A stretch of DNA of 64,000 nucleotides from an uncultured Bacteroidales bacterium. Lineage in GTDB: Bacteria > Bacteroidota > Bacteroidia > Bacteroidales > Muribaculaceae. Location: NCBI GenBank assembly GCA_902772455.1, contig CACYAW010000010.1, forward strand, positions 32,951 to 96,950. Direction: 5' to 3'. A program made the position numbers and the translations under genes. Position 1 is the stretch's first letter; each line of letters opens with the position of its first letter. The notes below the pieces were generated by a model. It saw nothing but the letters and a program-made list of their open reading frames with translations, did not search any database and was not told the DNA's origin. Shown here one piece after another: positions 62,649 to 64,000 of the stretch.

Positions 62649-63869
62649 ATGACTAAATTAGTTGACCGATTTTTGAAGTATGTGAAGTTTGACACCCAGA
62701 GTGATGAACTCACGAACCTGACACCCTCTACCCCAGGTCAGATGGTGTTTGCCAAGGAACTGGAAAAAGAACTGCACGACATGGGCCTGAGCGACATCTC
62801 GCTCGATGATAACGGCTATCTGTTTGCCACCCTTCCCGCCAACACCGACAAGGCTGTTCCCACCATCGGCTTCATCGCCCACATGGACACGGCGCCCGAC
62901 ATGAGCGGCCACGACGTGAAGCCACGCATCGTGAAGTATGAGGGAGCACCCATCGTCTTGAGCGAAGAGGCCAACATCGTGCTCGACCCGGCACAATTCC
63001 CCGAGATGAACGACTATGTCGGCCAGGAGTTCATCGTCACCAGTGGCGACACCCTGCTTGGCGCTGACGACAAGGCCGGTATCGCCGAGATCCTGAGCGC
63101 TGTCGAGTGGCTGCAGGAGCATCCCGAGGTAAAGCACGGCAACATCCGCGTGGGCTTCAACCCCGACGAGGAAATCGGCTTGGGCGCACACCACTTTGAC
63201 GTGGAGAAGTTCGGCTGCGACTGGGCTTACACGATGGACGGCGGTGCCGTGGGCGAGCTGGAGTATGAGAACTTCAACGCTGCCAGTGCCAAGATCACCT
63301 TCAAGGGCCTGAACGTGCATCCCGGAGCCGCCAAGCACAAGATGCTGAACTCGATGCGCGTTGCCTTGCAGTTTGCCACCATGCTGCCTCGCTGGGAGAC
63401 CCCCGAGCACACCGAGGGCTATGAGGGCTTCTATCACCTCATCAGCATGCAGGGCAGTGTAGAGCTGACCACGTTGAGCTACATCATCCGCGACCATGAC
63501 CGTGACCGCTTCGAGAGCCGCAAGCGCGAAATCGAGCACCTGTGCCGCAAAATCAACTGCGAGTTCCCCGACTGCGCCACCTGTGAGATCAAGGACCAGT
63601 ACTACAACATGCGCGAGAAGATCGAGCCGGTGATGAACATTATCGACATCGCCAAGCAGGCTATGGAGAATGCCGGCGTCACGCCCAAGGTGCAACCCAT
63701 CCGTGGCGGCACTGACGGTGCTCAGTTGTCGTTCAAGAACCTGCCCTGCCCCAACATCTTTGCAGGCGGTATGAACATGCACGGCCGCTTCGAATATGTG
63801 CCCATCCCCTCGATGGAAAAAGCGATGCAGACCATCATCGAAATCTGCAAGCTTGTGGCTGAAGCGTAA
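62649..63869 (+). CDS. pepT: Tripeptide aminopeptidase PepT
   Basis: PepT (M20B family) releases N-terminal residues from tripeptides in the cytosol with two zinc ions. The 406-residue protein has the expected ligands and catalytic residues: His78 and Asp80 (AHMDT), Asp140 (LLGADDKAG), Glu174/Glu175 (PDEEIG), Asp197 (TMDGG), and a late His in [10 protein letters not shown]. Length and motif positions match the characterised enzyme almost exactly. It acts downstream of the POT transporters that bring in small peptides. Its -7 element is at 62597-62604. Confidence 0.96.
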   Translation: MTKLVDRFLKYVKFDTQSDELTNLTPSTPGQMVFAKELEKELHDMGLSDISLDDNGYLFATLPANTDKAVPTIGFIAHMDTAPDMSGHDVKPRIVKYEGAPIVLSEEANIVLDPAQFPEMNDYVGQEFIVTSGDTLLGADDKAGIAEILSAVEWLQEHPEVKHGNIRVGFNPDEEIGLGAHHFDVEKFGCDWAYTMDGGAVGELEYENFNAASAKITFKGLNVHPGAAKHKMLNSMRVALQFATMLPRWETPEHTEGYEGFYHLISMQGSVELTTLSYIIRDHDRDRFESRKREIEHLCRKINCEFPDCATCEIKDQYYNMREKIEPVMNIIDIAKQAMENAGVTPKVQPIRGGTDGAQLSFKNLPCPNIFAGGMNMHGRFEYVPIPSMEKAMQTIIEICKLVAEA

Positions 63870-63885
63870 AAATCGGACAAATTAT

Positions 63886-63917
63886 TTGGCTGGTACAGTT
63901 TTTTGCTATACCTTTGC
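63886..63917 (+). promoter_or_regulatory. Bacteroidota-type promoter for tRNA-Lys
   Basis: TTG (63886-63888), 20 nt, then TACCTTTGC (63909-63917), exact consensus, 15 nt before the mature tRNA 5' end. Confidence 0.75.
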
Positions 63918-63931
63918 ACCGCTTTTTGGGA

Positions 63932-64000
63932 GATTCGCTAGCTCAGCAGGTAGAGCACATCCCTTTTAAGGATGGGGTCGTGGGTTCGAGCCCCACGCGA
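63932..64000 (+). tRNA. tRNA-Lys (anticodon TTT), truncated at the window end
   Basis: The cloverleaf reads acceptor GATTCGC, T8-A9, D stem GCTC/GAGC, anticodon stem CATCC/GGATG with loop CTTTTAA (anticodon TTT), variable GGGTC, T stem GTGGG/CCCAC with TTCGAGC, then GCGA of the acceptor 3' strand. The last acceptor bases and discriminator lie beyond the window. Confidence 0.95.

Noticed and set aside
62658-63782. Minus-strand open frame of 374 codons
   Set aside because: Complement of pepT, whose metal ligands are all in place.

Overview
The window comes from a Bacteroidales bacterium of the gut or rumen type, most plausibly Muribaculaceae or Prevotellaceae; I cannot fix the genus. Evidence: type IX secretion genes (porU, porV), dockerin-bearing secreted proteases and amylase, a TolC/HlyD/double-permease exporter, POT peptide transporters, the Rex/SufE/SUI1 gene set, and many promoters of the Bacteroidota form (TTG, 19-21 nt, TAnnTTTG).

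Layout. 1-8.4 kb (minus): truncated phosphodiester glycosidase, acyltransferase overlapping ispF, porV, dockerin alpha-amylase, Bax-inhibitor protein, and an argS carrying an apparent 35-bp deletion. 8.6-24.3 kb (minus): three near-equal-length PorU-like C25 peptidases in tandem, a FAH-family enzyme, rex, and a canonical porU. 24.3-31.5 kb (minus): an efflux operon (tolC, hlyD, two ABC-2 permeases, one of them broken) with a phosphopantetheinyl transferase, then a DUF3108 protein and a small cohesin-like secreted protein. 31.6-43.0 kb (plus): two unknown genes, then four tandem C10 (streptopain-like) proteases, each ending in a dockerin; a MITE sits before the fourth, and that gene runs into a further in-frame domain behind a single TAG. 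43-55 kb: DUF5723 barrel, a 56-residue ferredoxin, SUI1 factor, a RecB/AddA-like helicase-nuclease, a PIG-L deacetylase, and a TPR protein paired with an outer-membrane barrel. 55.5-64 kb (plus): PpiD-like foldase, sufE, two POT transporters, a REP-flanked Y1-transposase-like protein fused to a SLOG/DprA-like domain, pepT and the start of a tRNA-Lys(TTT).

How it fits together. The secreted proteases and amylase would cut protein and starch outside the cell; the POT transporters and PepT would take up and finish the peptides; porU/porV serve the type IX outer-membrane attachment step. The double expansion (four PorU-type C25 enzymes, four C10 proteases) is the strongest theme. Other unusual signals are the REP/RAYT-SLOG locus, 7-bp and 9-bp period spacers filling gaps between genes, the TAG-separated domain, and two out-of-frame internal deletions (argS and the permease) that are either assembly faults or recent gene damage.
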